From: a virus
Virus record (IMG/VR): IMGVR_UViG_3300035698_005072
Span: 1 to 46,493 of that record
Strand: one strand, 5' to 3'
DNA: 46,493 bases
Shown here: positions 1-6,060 of the stretch, in pieces
Layout of the letters: the number at the start of each line of letters is the position of its first letter
How positions within the stretch are numbered: position 1 is the first letter of the stretch
Notes under the pieces: model-generated
Databases searched by the model: none
What the model was told of the DNA's origin: nothing
What the model saw: the letters and a program-made list of their open reading frames with translations, nothing else
Position numbers and translations under genes: made by a program

Positions 1-111
1 AGTAGTATCACGTATTAGCTTAGCCTCATGTATATCAAAGGCACGTTCTGTATCCTCATAGTCGTGATCATAGTAGTCATCATATTCAGGTGATATGTTA
101 TTATTATTCAT
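1..111 (-). CDS. 5' end of a leftward hypothetical gene (partial)
   Basis: Read on the minus strand, an ATG at 111-109 is preceded by a good ribosome binding site (AAAGGAAG, about 6 nt upstream) and the frame is open for all 37 codons to the window edge. The visible N-terminus is polar and strongly acidic/aromatic (Asn run, then EYDDYYDHDYEDTE) and then becomes amphipathic. No family is recognised. It is the only leftward gene seen, so transcription diverges here and 112-548 must serve both directions. The gene is real as far as RBS and frame show, but its length and function lie outside the window. Confidence 0.6.
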   Translation of the reverse strand, partial: MNNNNISPEYDDYYDHDYEDTERAFDIHEAKLIRDTT

Positions 112-257
112 GTTATACTTCCTTTCTGTTATATGTCTCGCTATTACAAACGGGGGTGGGCACGAAACGGGATTAACTTACTCTGGATATACTTAATATT
201 CACCCTTAAACACCACCTAGTACCCACACCTACCATATAAAGCACAAACATCTAAGA

Positions 258-274
258 GTACCCACACAGGGTAC
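258..274. other. Small perfect inverted repeat
   Basis: GTACCC, loop ACACA, GGGTAC. The left arm overlaps the second copy of AGTACCCACAC and the right arm runs into GTACATAAG, so the palindrome joins two of the direct-repeat families. It has no T tract, so it is not a terminator. It could be an operator for a dimeric regulator. Confidence 0.4.
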
Positions 275-386
275 ATAAGGCGGAGGTGCTTACTAAGAGG
301 ACTATTAGACCTTTAAGCGCTCTTGTATCAGAAGAGGGGGTGGCCTCGGGAGAAATATATAGGTTTTCCTATTTAATCCTTAAATC

Positions 387-455
387 CCAAAAAAATATAT
401 AAATTTTTACATTGTTCTTTTAGTACAATTACTGAAAGCCAAAAAAATATATAAA
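387..455. repeat. Two 17-bp direct repeats, 52 bp apart
   Basis: CCAAAAAAATATATAAA occurs at 387-403 and again at 439-455. Each copy is an A tract followed by TATATAAA. The copies lie 94-162 bp upstream of the first rightward start codon. They could be tandem promoter elements (the cores resemble TATAAATA-type phage late promoters) or regulator sites. Function is inferred from position only. Confidence 0.5.
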
Positions 456-548
456 AATATAAGGTTGAGTACATAAGAGACGTAATCTAGGGATATTGAG
501 TTATTACTAAGTTATAGATAAAATATAAAAATAAATATAAGGAAACTT

Positions 549-725
549 ATGAAAAATACATCTAAATTCTCTCAATGGGAGAGGGCCTGTAAGGCCAAGC
601 TACGGTACAACATGATCATACACCTTGTTAAAAAGGAGCTAGCCAATGGTAGTACGAGACTTCGGAGAGGGCTCAGAAGACTTAATAAAGCGTTTAGAAA
701 AGCTAAGAGATACAGCTTTAAATAG
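549..725 (+). CDS. Small very basic hypothetical protein (58 aa)
   Basis: An ATG at 549 follows TAAGGAAAC and opens a 58-codon frame. The product is highly basic in its second half (dense Arg/Lys, for example RLRRGLRRLNKAFRKAKR) and starts with a polar stretch containing one Trp and one Cys. Such charge suggests nucleic-acid binding, but no family is recognised. It overlaps the next gene by 80 nt in a different frame, and that gene has the better RBS, so at least one of the two must evolve under double constraint. It is the first rightward gene after the divergent control region. Confidence is moderate because of the overlap. Confidence 0.45.
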   Translation: MKNTSKFSQWERACKAKLRYNMIIHLVKKELANGSTRLRRGLRRLNKAFRKAKRYSFK

Positions 726-828
726 AGTAGATGAGAATGATCGCTGGGAAAAGATATATAAGCATTTAGATATGACAATCTATAAAATAAATTACGAACT
801 ACATAAAATAGGGGAAGAAAGCTTATAA
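646..828 (+). CDS. Small charged, probably helical hypothetical protein (60 aa)
   Basis: The start at 646 is supported by AAGGAG seven to eight bases upstream. The product is mixed-charge and looks entirely alpha-helical (EDLIKRLEKLRDTALNR and IYKHLDMTIYKINYELHKI have heptad-like leucine/isoleucine spacing). No domain is recognised. Its TAA stop shares a base with the ATG of the downstream methyltransferase (TAATG), so the two are probably translationally coupled. Its first 80 nt lie inside the preceding basic ORF in another frame. This is the more credible of the two overlapping frames. Confidence 0.6.
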   Translation: MVVRDFGEGSEDLIKRLEKLRDTALNRVDENDRWEKIYKHLDMTIYKINYELHKIGEESL

Positions 829-1400
829 TGATACCAAATATAAAAAATCTTATAGAAAAATATACACAGTTTGCATTAGCTAACAATATAGTATTTGAAG
901 GTGGTAGCGATGCGAGGAAATGCATGTTTTTGATGTCATTAGTAGGAATGATGGGGGATGAAGTTTTAATCGTGGAAACAGGTTTTAATGCAGGATCATC
1001 AGCTACAGCATTCTGTGAAGCATCTAAACTAAGAAAGATGAATTGTAAGGTAATCTCTATAGAAATAGACGAAAAGAAAAGACCTATAGCGGAAGAAGTA
1101 ATAGATGACTACCCTAACTTAGAAGTTATCTTTAATGATAGTACAACAGCACTATTTGATCTATTACCTAAGTATACAGAAAAGGTTGACATTTTTTTTG
1201 TAGATGGAGGTCATTTACCCGATCAATGTATTATAGATATAAAATTTGCTCTAACCTTACTGAAACCTATGGGAATATTACTTATAGACGACTCAGGTCA
1301 TGAATGGATACAAAAGGCGATTAAAGAAACAATAGGGTTAGCTAGCACAGTACAGATATCACATGGATCAGGAATATCAATGTATCAGAAAAAAGCCTAA
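828..1400 (+). CDS. Class I SAM-dependent methyltransferase-like protein
   Basis: This 190-aa protein has the layout of a Rossmann-fold class I methyltransferase of the Methyltransf_24 / O-methyltransferase-like type. The SAM-binding motif I is VETGFNAGSS (about 49-58), the acidic end of strand 2 is ISIEID (about 76-81), and FVDGGH (124-129) and LLIDDSGH (151-158) match the later strand motifs of that family. The substrate cannot be told; small molecules, sugars or a virion protein are possible, and no DNA-methylase NPPY/DPPY motif is seen. The start overlaps the preceding stop (TAATG). A methyltransferase among virion genes suggests modification of a capsid, fibre or surface component, but this is inference. 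Confidence 0.75.
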   Translation: MIPNIKNLIEKYTQFALANNIVFEGGSDARKCMFLMSLVGMMGDEVLIVETGFNAGSSATAFCEASKLRKMNCKVISIEIDEKKRPIAEEVIDDYPNLEVIFNDSTTALFDLLPKYTEKVDIFFVDGGHLPDQCIIDIKFALTLLKPMGILLIDDSGHEWIQKAIKETIGLASTVQISHGSGISMYQKKA

Positions 1401-1431
1401 AGGCTTAGTCATATAAATAGGAATAATAAAA

Positions 1432-1535
1432 TACACAGGGACAGGGTCAAAACATAACATACAGGGAAAATACACAGGGACAGGGTCAAAACATAACATA
1501 CAGGGAAAATACACAGGGACAGGGTCAAAACATAA
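1432..1535. repeat. 39-bp tandem repeat, about 2.7 copies
   Basis: The unit starts TACACAGGGACAGGGTC and repeats with an exact 39-bp period at 1432, 1471 and 1510. The first two copies are complete and the third breaks off after about 26 bases at 1535. Each full unit contains ACAGGG three times, so there is a second, shorter periodicity. The array fills much of the 195-nt gap between the methyltransferase and the next gene and is non-coding. It may be an array of protein-binding sites or an untranslated leader element of the following operon. The copies directly abut, so it is not a CRISPR array. Confidence 0.85.
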
Positions 1536-1595
1536 TTTTCGGACGGAATCGAGTGTCGTATTTAGTGTAAAAATCCATGTAAAAAGGAGAATAAA

Positions 1596-1865
1596 ATGGC
1601 AAATGCAATAAAAGCATCATCAATAGTTGTGGGCTCCACATCCGCAGTGATACCTAGATTAATAGACGACGGGTATTCTAAAATGCGTATTAAGAACATG
1701 GGAGACGTAGACGTATATATAGGAGAAGAAGATATAGTAACTGCTAGTGGATACCCTATATTCGCGCAGACTGCAGAAGAATTTGAATTCGATACTGAAC
1801 TAGACGTATATATTGTATGTGCGGCAGGAGAAGCACCTACAGTTAAAATACTGGAAACGAGATAA
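1596..1865 (+). CDS. Small beta-rich virion-type protein (89 aa)
   Basis: The start has an excellent RBS (AAAAAGGAG). The product is short, acidic, and dominated by alternating hydrophobic strands (SSIVVGSTSAVI, MRIKNMGDVDVYIG, LDVYIVCAAG), consistent with a compact beta-sandwich. Similar small proteins with an RIKNxGxxxVYIG pattern occur near head-decoration and fibre genes in tailed phages, from family knowledge rather than a search. It sits two bases before the collar-fibre gene and follows the repeat-bearing gap, so it probably opens this operon. A structural or decoration role is likely, but the exact role is unknown. Confidence 0.55.
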   Translation: MANAIKASSIVVGSTSAVIPRLIDDGYSKMRIKNMGDVDVYIGEEDIVTASGYPIFAQTAEEFEFDTELDVYIVCAAGEAPTVKILETR

Positions 1866-1867
1866 CT

Positions 1868-1977
1868 ATGAATACAGTAACTAGACCTTTACTCATAAAG
1901 GAAGAAACTAGTGGAGTGTCCCAAAGGGTCACTGAGTTAATAGTACAAGATGGTACTCTAGCTACTTCAGGTACTCA
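1868..1977. repeat. Fibre leader repeat, copy 1 (110 bp)
   Basis: This stretch is nearly identical to 2703-2808. The only length difference is the tetranucleotide ACTA, present here after GAAGAA and absent in copy 2. Here the whole repeat is in frame with the collar fibre from ATG 1868. It encodes a short N-terminal segment ending in TELIVQDGTLATSGTQ. Confidence 0.9.
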
Positions 1978-2449
1978 GTCTACAATGCAAACATTCCCAA
2001 TGGGTATGATCTCTCCCTTTATAATAGCTAGTATACCTAGTGGTTGGTTATATTGTAATGGACAAGCTATATCCCGAGAAACGTATGCTAATTTGTATGC
2101 AGCGTTAGGGGCTACATATGGTCCAGGAAATGGATCGACTACATTTAATCTACCAGATTGTCGAGGGTACTTTCTAAGAGGCCAAGATGATAGCGCTACT
2201 ACTGATCCAGATGCAGCAAGTAGAACAGACAGAGGAGATGGAGCTGGTGGAGATAATGTAGGATCTAAACAACCTGATGCATTTAAATCACATAGGCATG
2301 GATTACTAGTACAATATGGTGCAGGTACTAACTATGGTCAAGAAGTTAATCAAACTGCAACCACTGTAACTGATAAGTATATCGCATACGCCGGTGGAAA
2401 TGAAACTAGACCTACAAATATAAACGTTAGATACTATATTAAATACTAA
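1868..2449 (+). CDS. Minimal tail fibre with phage tail-collar domain
   Basis: This 193-aa protein contains a tail-collar domain (PF07484 type). GMISPFIIASIPSGWLYCNG (46-65) is the classic opening, followed by ANLYAALGATYGPGNG and TTFNLPDCRGYFLRG, then a His pair (SHRHG) and the usual ending ETRPTNINVRYYIKY. Collar proteins form the tip or shaft of trimeric fibres that contact the host. There is no long shaft, so it is a minimal fibre. Residues 1-35 are a separate leader shared with the downstream gene at 2703-2808. The ATG at 1868 has only a weak RBS, while an in-frame GTG at 1916 lies downstream of AAAGGAAG, so the real start could be the GTG. Confidence 0.85.
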   Translation: MNTVTRPLLIKEETSGVSQRVTELIVQDGTLATSGTQSTMQTFPMGMISPFIIASIPSGWLYCNGQAISRETYANLYAALGATYGPGNGSTTFNLPDCRGYFLRGQDDSATTDPDAASRTDRGDGAGGDNVGSKQPDAFKSHRHGLLVQYGAGTNYGQEVNQTATTVTDKYIAYAGGNETRPTNINVRYYIKY

Positions 2450-2460
2450 AAGGAGGATGT

Positions 2461-2706
2461 ATGTATATTGTTATAGATAAAGTTGCAAAAGAAATATTAC
2501 ATGTAAATTATGCACCTCTCACGCAGGTATTAGATGGATTTGAGGTATATCACTTATATAATGAAGATACAATGAGCACTTTGTATTATGAAGGTTCTGT
2601 ACTTCCAGAACACTGGGTAGCTCCATCAGGAAACATAAGAGCTATGACAGATGCAGAGTTAATAGAAGAGGGTATTATTGAAGCACCAACAGAGGATACA
2701 GAATGA
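2461..2706 (+). CDS. Hypothetical protein between two fibre genes (81 aa)
   Basis: It starts 11 nt after the collar fibre with a strong RBS (AAAAGGAGG). The product is acidic, begins with a predicted beta strand (MYIVIDKVAKEIL) and ends in an acidic helix (MTDAELIEEGIIEAPTEDTE). The MTDAEL-type ending resembles small fibre-associated or fibre-assembly proteins. No family is firmly recognised. Its TGA stop overlaps the ATG of the downstream repeat copy (ATGA). Position suggests a fibre chaperone or a fibre-bound accessory protein, which is inference. Confidence 0.6.
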   Translation: MYIVIDKVAKEILHVNYAPLTQVLDGFEVYHLYNEDTMSTLYYEGSVLPEHWVAPSGNIRAMTDAELIEEGIIEAPTEDTE

Positions 2707-2808
2707 ATACAGTAACTAGACCTTTACTCATAAAGGAAGAAGTGGAGTGTCCCAAAGGGTCACTGAGTTAATAGTACAAGATGGTACTCTAGCTACTTCA
2801 GGTACTCA
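2703..2808. repeat. Fibre leader repeat, copy 2, with a 4-nt deletion (106 bp)
   Basis: This copy matches 1868-1977 but lacks ACTA after GAAGAA. The ATG at 2703 therefore runs out of frame and stops at 2771 after 22 codons. The conserved part of the leader is entered instead from GTG 2747, which has AAGGAAG about 8 nt upstream. The deletion has converted an in-frame leader into a short upstream ORF overlapping a GTG-started fibre gene. Confidence 0.85.
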
Positions 2809-3541
2809 AGCCACCCTAAGTACTACTAATAATGTTAGTACAGATGTATATAATTATGATCAGAACTTTATACTTACTGCAAAGTCTGATACAGAGATAG
2901 ATATTGACTGTGATATACTAAGAGTACAGGGTATAGTAGTAACTTCAGTAGATCTTACTATTGATATCTCCGGGACTGGTGCAAATGGTTTAGACACTGG
3001 GGCAGCGGCAGCAGATACTGAATATAATATATTTGTAATTTATAATCCTACGACTTACACAGAAGCTGGATTAGCAAGTCTTTCTCCTACTGCACCAACA
3101 ATGCCAGCAGGATATACTTTAAAAAGACTAGTTAGTCAGATTATATTAGATGCAAGTGCTGATTTAATACTAGCAACTCAGTATGGGAATAAATTATATA
3201 CAGATGCTATCAGGACCATATTAGGTGCTGGGTCTGCTGGTACTTACACAGCTGTAGATTTATCTGGTTCGATACCCTCGAAAGCGGTATATGCAGAAGT
3301 ATATGGCTTTATAGATGGCGGAGCTAACTACTTAGACGCATCTATACGAGCTACTGGATCTACGTCAATGGGTTGGATGGGCTTTTATACTAGAGCTACT
3401 GGTTCCTCAGAAGTAAGATCTGGCAAAAGAGGTGAGATAGCACTAAGTGCTGCCAACTCTATAGACTATGTAGTATTGGTAGGTGACGACATGGACATAT
3501 ATTTAGAGGGATACACATTTAATTTAGGATTGGGGGGATAA
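2747..3541 (+). CDS. Tail fibre-like structural protein, GTG start (264 aa)
   Basis: The N-terminal 18 residues match the leader of the collar fibre (SQRVTELIVQDGTLATSGTQ), but the rest differs. The body is beta-rich and Gly/Ala/Ser/Thr-rich, with TEYNIFVIYNPTT and TMPAGYTLKRLVSQI, a pattern common in C-terminal halves of phage fibres and receptor-binding proteins. There is no collar domain. The GTG start is chosen because the upstream ATG (2703) is frameshifted by a 4-nt deletion and the GTG has its own RBS. It is probably an alternative or partner fibre using the same attachment peptide. Receptor specificity cannot be read. Confidence 0.65.
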   Translation: MSQRVTELIVQDGTLATSGTQATLSTTNNVSTDVYNYDQNFILTAKSDTEIDIDCDILRVQGIVVTSVDLTIDISGTGANGLDTGAAAADTEYNIFVIYNPTTYTEAGLASLSPTAPTMPAGYTLKRLVSQIILDASADLILATQYGNKLYTDAIRTILGAGSAGTYTAVDLSGSIPSKAVYAEVYGFIDGGANYLDASIRATGSTSMGWMGFYTRATGSSEVRSGKRGEIALSAANSIDYVVLVGDDMDIYLEGYTFNLGLGG

Positions 3542-3542
3542 T

Positions 3543-3755
3543 ATGACATTAAATATGATTTTTTATGTGAATGATTTAACAGATAAAATAGGCGAGGTAA
3601 GGCAAAATACTTCTGTAAATAAACAAGTGATGTACGATAACTTACCTTCAGGTAGTACACTTATTGAAAAGAAATGTAACCAAGACGATTTAGATTTGTT
3701 AGCGGATAGAGATAGGCCTTGTAAGTATGTTAATGGATGCATAACCAGCATATAG
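3543..3755 (+). CDS. Small hypothetical protein (70 aa)
   Basis: It starts one base after the fibre stop, with GGGGGGATA upstream acting as RBS. ATG 3555 is an alternative start (MIFYVNDLTDK). The product is hydrophilic with three cysteines near its C-terminal half (KKCNQDDL, RPCKYVNGC), enough for a metal or disulphide link but without a clear motif. No family is recognised. Tight spacing on both sides indicates cotranscription with the fibre genes. Confidence 0.5.
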   Translation: MTLNMIFYVNDLTDKIGEVRQNTSVNKQVMYDNLPSGSTLIEKKCNQDDLDLLADRDRPCKYVNGCITSI

Positions 3756-3764
3756 GGGTATATT

Positions 3765-3935
3765 ATGGAGATAAACATAAAGCTAGACAAGAATAAAGAG
3801 GTAGTATACTCAATTAAAGGTGAATGTGATACTCCCACGGCCGTTAAGGTGTTAACTACTGTAATTAACGCTATAGTAGATGATCTAGAAGAATATGATA
3901 CTGATATAAGCTTTAAGGATCTTTTAGATGAATAA
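3765..3935 (+). CDS. Small acidic hypothetical protein (56 aa)
   Basis: A 57-codon frame runs from ATG 3765 (weak RBS AGGGGT) to TAA 3935. The product begins with a beta-hairpin-like MEINIKLDKNKEVVYSIKG, continues in a helix (TAVKVLTTVINAIVDDLEEY) and ends acidic. No family is recognised. The next gene starts 8 nt before its stop, in another frame, so the two are probably coupled. Confidence 0.5.
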   Translation: MEINIKLDKNKEVVYSIKGECDTPTAVKVLTTVINAIVDDLEEYDTDISFKDLLDE

Positions 3936-4080
3936 AAATGAAATGATATCCTACTTAAATCATTTAGCCTGGAAGCTTGGCACATATGATGAAATGTGGG
4001 GTATAATAGACGAAGGAGCATTATATGAACGCAGGGGAAAAATCGATAGAGACAAAGAAGAGACAAGTACTAACATTTAG
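3928..4080 (+). CDS. Small hypothetical protein (50 aa)
   Basis: ATG 3928 follows AAGGATC about 10 nt upstream and the frame runs 50 codons to TAG 4080. The product is helical and rich in aromatic residues in the middle (NHLAWKLGTYDEMWGIIDEG), turning highly charged at the end. It overlaps the preceding gene by 8 nt and the next gene by 56 nt. The next gene's RBS (GAAGGAG) lies inside this frame. No function is recognised, and it may partly serve as a coupling ORF. Confidence 0.4.
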   Translation: MNKNEMISYLNHLAWKLGTYDEMWGIIDEGALYERRGKIDRDKEETSTNI

Positions 4081-4741
4081 TAAAAAAGGAATATCAGGTG
4101 AAGTAGGAAACTCTAATCTAGAAGAACTCAAAGAGTTCTTACCAGAAGGGACAACTTTATCTAAAGAGGAGGCTATTACATTAACTTCTTATTTAAACAA
4201 TGTAACACATGGATTTTATGCAAGGACTCCTATGGTATGCCTAGATGATAAATGTCCTTATGTTAATACATGTCCTTTAGCAGAAATACATAAAGCTCCA
4301 GTAGGAAAGAAGTGTCCTCTTGAACTATTCCAGATGGAGAAGTGGATTAACCAATATGTAGATGATTTAGATGTAGATGTAGAAAGTAAGACAGAAATGG
4401 CACTGGTACAAGAGTTAGTTAAGTTTGATATACTGGAAGGAAGAGCTATGGACTATTTAGCTAGTAATCCAGCTATTATACAGGAATATAAGTCTCTACC
4501 TTCTGCAAACGGAGGAAGTGTTATTAAGATAGAAGAAGAGAATAAAGCTTTTGGAGTGATAGAAAAAACTACAAATAAGAGACTTAAACTTTTAGAAGCT
4601 TTAGTAGCTACAAGAGAGTCTAAGTTAAGAAACAGTGATATAGGTAAGAAGGATCCAGCACAATATGTTAAAGATACTTTACAAAAAGTAGATGAGATCA
4701 TAGCAGCAGCAAAGGGAGCCAATAGACCTATAGACGTATAA
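4025..4741 (+). CDS. Cys-cluster protein upstream of the packaging genes (238 aa)
   Basis: The start is set by GAAGGAG six bases upstream of ATG 4025. A cluster of four cysteines (C72, C77, C83, C97 in CLDDKCPYVNTCPL and KKCPLE) suggests a structural zinc or iron-sulphur site. The C-terminal half is helical and charged (KRLKLLEALVATRESKLRN, AQYVKDTLQKVDEII). It lies upstream of the terminase large subunit among small genes, so a terminase small subunit or another DNA-packaging or transcription helper is a reasonable guess. No helix-turn-helix is clearly visible, so the assignment stays open. Confidence 0.55.
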   Translation: MNAGEKSIETKKRQVLTFSKKGISGEVGNSNLEELKEFLPEGTTLSKEEAITLTSYLNNVTHGFYARTPMVCLDDKCPYVNTCPLAEIHKAPVGKKCPLELFQMEKWINQYVDDLDVDVESKTEMALVQELVKFDILEGRAMDYLASNPAIIQEYKSLPSANGGSVIKIEEENKAFGVIEKTTNKRLKLLEALVATRESKLRNSDIGKKDPAQYVKDTLQKVDEIIAAAKGANRPIDV

Positions 4742-4750
4742 GGAGAAGAA

Positions 4751-4942
4751 ATGGCTAAAAAATCAAGTATTAAAGTTTTTACACCTAAAGTTAAAATAGG
4801 GAAGGCAGCTGAGGCAGCATTAGCTAAAGCAGCACCTGGAGGATTCAGTATACCTAAAACAAATGGTAATAGTAGTAGAGTTACTGGATTTATGAAAACA
4901 ACGCAGAAAGCGTATACACCTCCTAAATCAAAGGGGAAGTAA
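4751..4942 (+). CDS. Small basic protein (63 aa)
   Basis: The gene has a good RBS (AAGGAGAAGAA) nine bases after the preceding stop. The product is strongly basic, Lys/Ala/Pro/Gly-rich (MAKKSSIKVFTPKVKIGKAAEAALAKAAPGG) and probably disordered. It opens a set of very small basic proteins (4751-5189). A DNA-condensing or head-internal role is conceivable, but no family is recognised. Confidence 0.55.
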   Translation: MAKKSSIKVFTPKVKIGKAAEAALAKAAPGGFSIPKTNGNSSRVTGFMKTTQKAYTPPKSKGK

Positions 4943-5080
4943 ATGAGGATTGGTAACTTGTTTACCAGAAATGCACCGACGGTAGTACCTTTAAGAATGG
5001 TAATGCCTCCTTGTTTGAAAACACCAATAAAAGGAAAGAAAAATGATAAGAACAATAAAAAGACCAATAAAAGTAAATAA
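4943..5080 (+). CDS. Very small basic protein (45 aa)
   Basis: ATG 4943 abuts the preceding stop and is preceded by AAGGGGAAG. The 45-aa product has an apolar, Pro-containing first half and a nearly pure Lys/Asn tail (GKKNDKNNKKTNKSK). It overlaps the next small gene by 38 nt in another frame. No homology is recognised; the start signals and position in a row of similar genes support it. Confidence 0.45.
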   Translation: MRIGNLFTRNAPTVVPLRMVMPPCLKTPIKGKKNDKNNKKTNKSK

Positions 5081-5189
5081 CCCAACTGTAACATTTATGA
5101 ATAGATTCACTAGATCAAAACTACCTAAGACTGTGGGACTAGTACAGCATTTGGGAGAGAATGCAGTTAAACATGGTAGATATAAATAA
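5043..5189 (+). CDS. Very small basic protein (48 aa)
   Basis: ATG 5043 has AAAGGAAAG upstream and the frame runs 48 codons to TAA 5189. The product is basic throughout (MIRTIKRPIKVNNPTV, FTRSKLPKTVG, ending VKHGRYK). It overlaps the upstream gene by 38 nt. Function is unknown; charge and neighbourhood suggest a nucleic-acid or virion-associated peptide. Confidence 0.45.
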   Translation: MIRTIKRPIKVNNPTVTFMNRFTRSKLPKTVGLVQHLGENAVKHGRYK

Positions 5190-5201
5190 AAGGAGATGGA
5201 C

Positions 5202-5555
5202 ATGGCGGGTATAAGTAAATTAACTACATTAGCAAGAATTTTTGGTACTAAAGATTTAGCTAAAACAGGTAAAATTGCTAAATCTTTATTCTTTGAATCA
5301 ACTAGTAAAAAAGCCGCACAAGCAGGTTGGAAGTCCTTAGGTAAATCAGCTGGGAACTATTTAGGGGCAGGAAGCTATGGTGGAAGAGGATGGACTAGAT
5401 CAGGATTTTCTGCAGCTAGAATAGGTGCTACTGGAATAGTAGCAGGAGCTGCAGTAGGCGGAGTTTTTGGTGCTCTTAGAGGGGGTTTTAGGACAGCCAC
5501 ATCGCCATTTAGGAGTAAAATAAGTACCAATCAACCAATTATACGAGTAAATTAA
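5202..5555 (+). CDS. Gly/Ala-rich basic protein with hydrophobic segment (117 aa)
   Basis: The start is placed at ATG 5202 because AAAAGGAG lies at the right distance; ATG 5196 is possible but sits on the RBS. The N-terminal half is basic and helical (LTTLARIFGTKDLAKTGKIAKSLF). A Gly-rich hinge (YLGAGSYGGRGW) leads to GATGIVAGAAVGGVFGAL, a small-residue hydrophobic segment typical of membrane-inserting or tightly packed helices, with a basic tail. It is the first of three consecutive proteins of this style. An internal or ejected virion protein is a reasonable guess. Confidence 0.5.
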   Translation: MAGISKLTTLARIFGTKDLAKTGKIAKSLFFESTSKKAAQAGWKSLGKSAGNYLGAGSYGGRGWTRSGFSAARIGATGIVAGAAVGGVFGALRGGFRTATSPFRSKISTNQPIIRVN

Positions 5556-5556
5556 T

Positions 5557-6060
5557 ATGCAAACATATCAAGGCCCTTCAGAATACGATCTTAATGCCGG
5601 AGATACTACTTCTGGCGCTGTAGGTCATGCTATGTCCTTAGCAGCTGGTCTAGGATTTTTGGGTGTTATGGAAGTACCTGCACTAAGAAAGACAGCTTGG
5701 AGTTCTTTAAAGGGAATAGCGAAACTTACTAGACTTGGAGGACAGGCAGGAATTGGGGCTACAAAATTTGGGGTAAATATGGCATCAGTACTTCCAGCTT
5801 ATGGCGTAATGGGAGCATCCGCTGGAGCTAGAAAGTTTGCTAAAACAGAATTTACAAAATCAATACTTGGACAGAAAGGGGCTATATCCGCAGGTTTGTA
5901 TGCTGATAAGTTAATAAGAGCAACACGTAAACATCCTGTAACGTCAGTTATAGGTACAGGTGTCGCATTAGCTGGAGTAGGCTATGGAATTAAAAAAATG
6001 CATGATATTCCTGAAGGATTAGTTCAAAACCTCAGTGAGATTGGAGGTAACTTCCTATAA
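5557..6060 (+). CDS. Gly/Ala-rich protein, second of three (167 aa)
   Basis: ATG 5557 lies one base after the previous stop and has no clear RBS, so translation is probably coupled. The product has several Ala/Gly-rich hydrophobic stretches (GAVGHAMSLAAGLGFLGVM, VTSVIGTGVALAGVGYGI) separated by basic segments, and ends LSEIGGNFL. It shares composition with both neighbours, but clear sequence identity is not visible. No enzyme motif is seen. It may belong to a set of internal or membrane-active virion proteins. Confidence 0.5.
   Translation: MQTYQGPSEYDLNAGDTTSGAVGHAMSLAAGLGFLGVMEVPALRKTAWSSLKGIAKLTRLGGQAGIGATKFGVNMASVLPAYGVMGASAGARKFAKTEFTKSILGQKGAISAGLYADKLIRATRKHPVTSVIGTGVALAGVGYGIKKMHDIPEGLVQNLSEIGGNFL

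Larger units (their letters stand above)
112..548. promoter_or_regulatory. Divergent gene-free control region with paired direct repeats
   Basis: These 437 bases lie between a leftward and a rightward gene and contain no convincing ORF. Four different short sequences each occur twice: GGGGGTGG (152-159 and 336-343), AGTACCCACAC (219-229 and 257-267), GTACATAAG (271-279 and 469-477) and CCAAAAAAATATATAAA (387-403 and 439-455). A perfect 6-bp hairpin GTACCC/GGGTAC sits at 258-274. The right third is extremely AT-rich, with TATATAAA-like elements that could act as promoter cores, but no clean -35/-10 pair could be assigned. By position it should hold the divergent promoters; a packaging site or origin is also possible but not shown. 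Confidence 0.5.

Noticed and set aside
270-345. A tRNA-like or structured RNA gene
   Set aside because: No acceptor stem, anticodon arm or T-psi-C loop could be paired; only a small palindrome and a 5-bp hairpin are present.
572-925. Minus-strand hydrophobic ORF of 117 codons
   Set aside because: Antisense to overlapping rightward genes with RBSs; the hydrophobic translation follows from AT-rich antisense codons.
1432-1535. CRISPR array
   Set aside because: The 39-bp units abut directly without spacers, and there are no cas genes.
3563-4066. Minus-strand ORF of 167 codons
   Set aside because: It opposes three small rightward genes with coupled starts and has no support of its own.
4453-5094. 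Minus-strand ORF of 213 codons rich in Leu and Phe
   Set aside because: Antisense shadow over four rightward genes with good ribosome binding sites; no codon pattern or RBS of its own.
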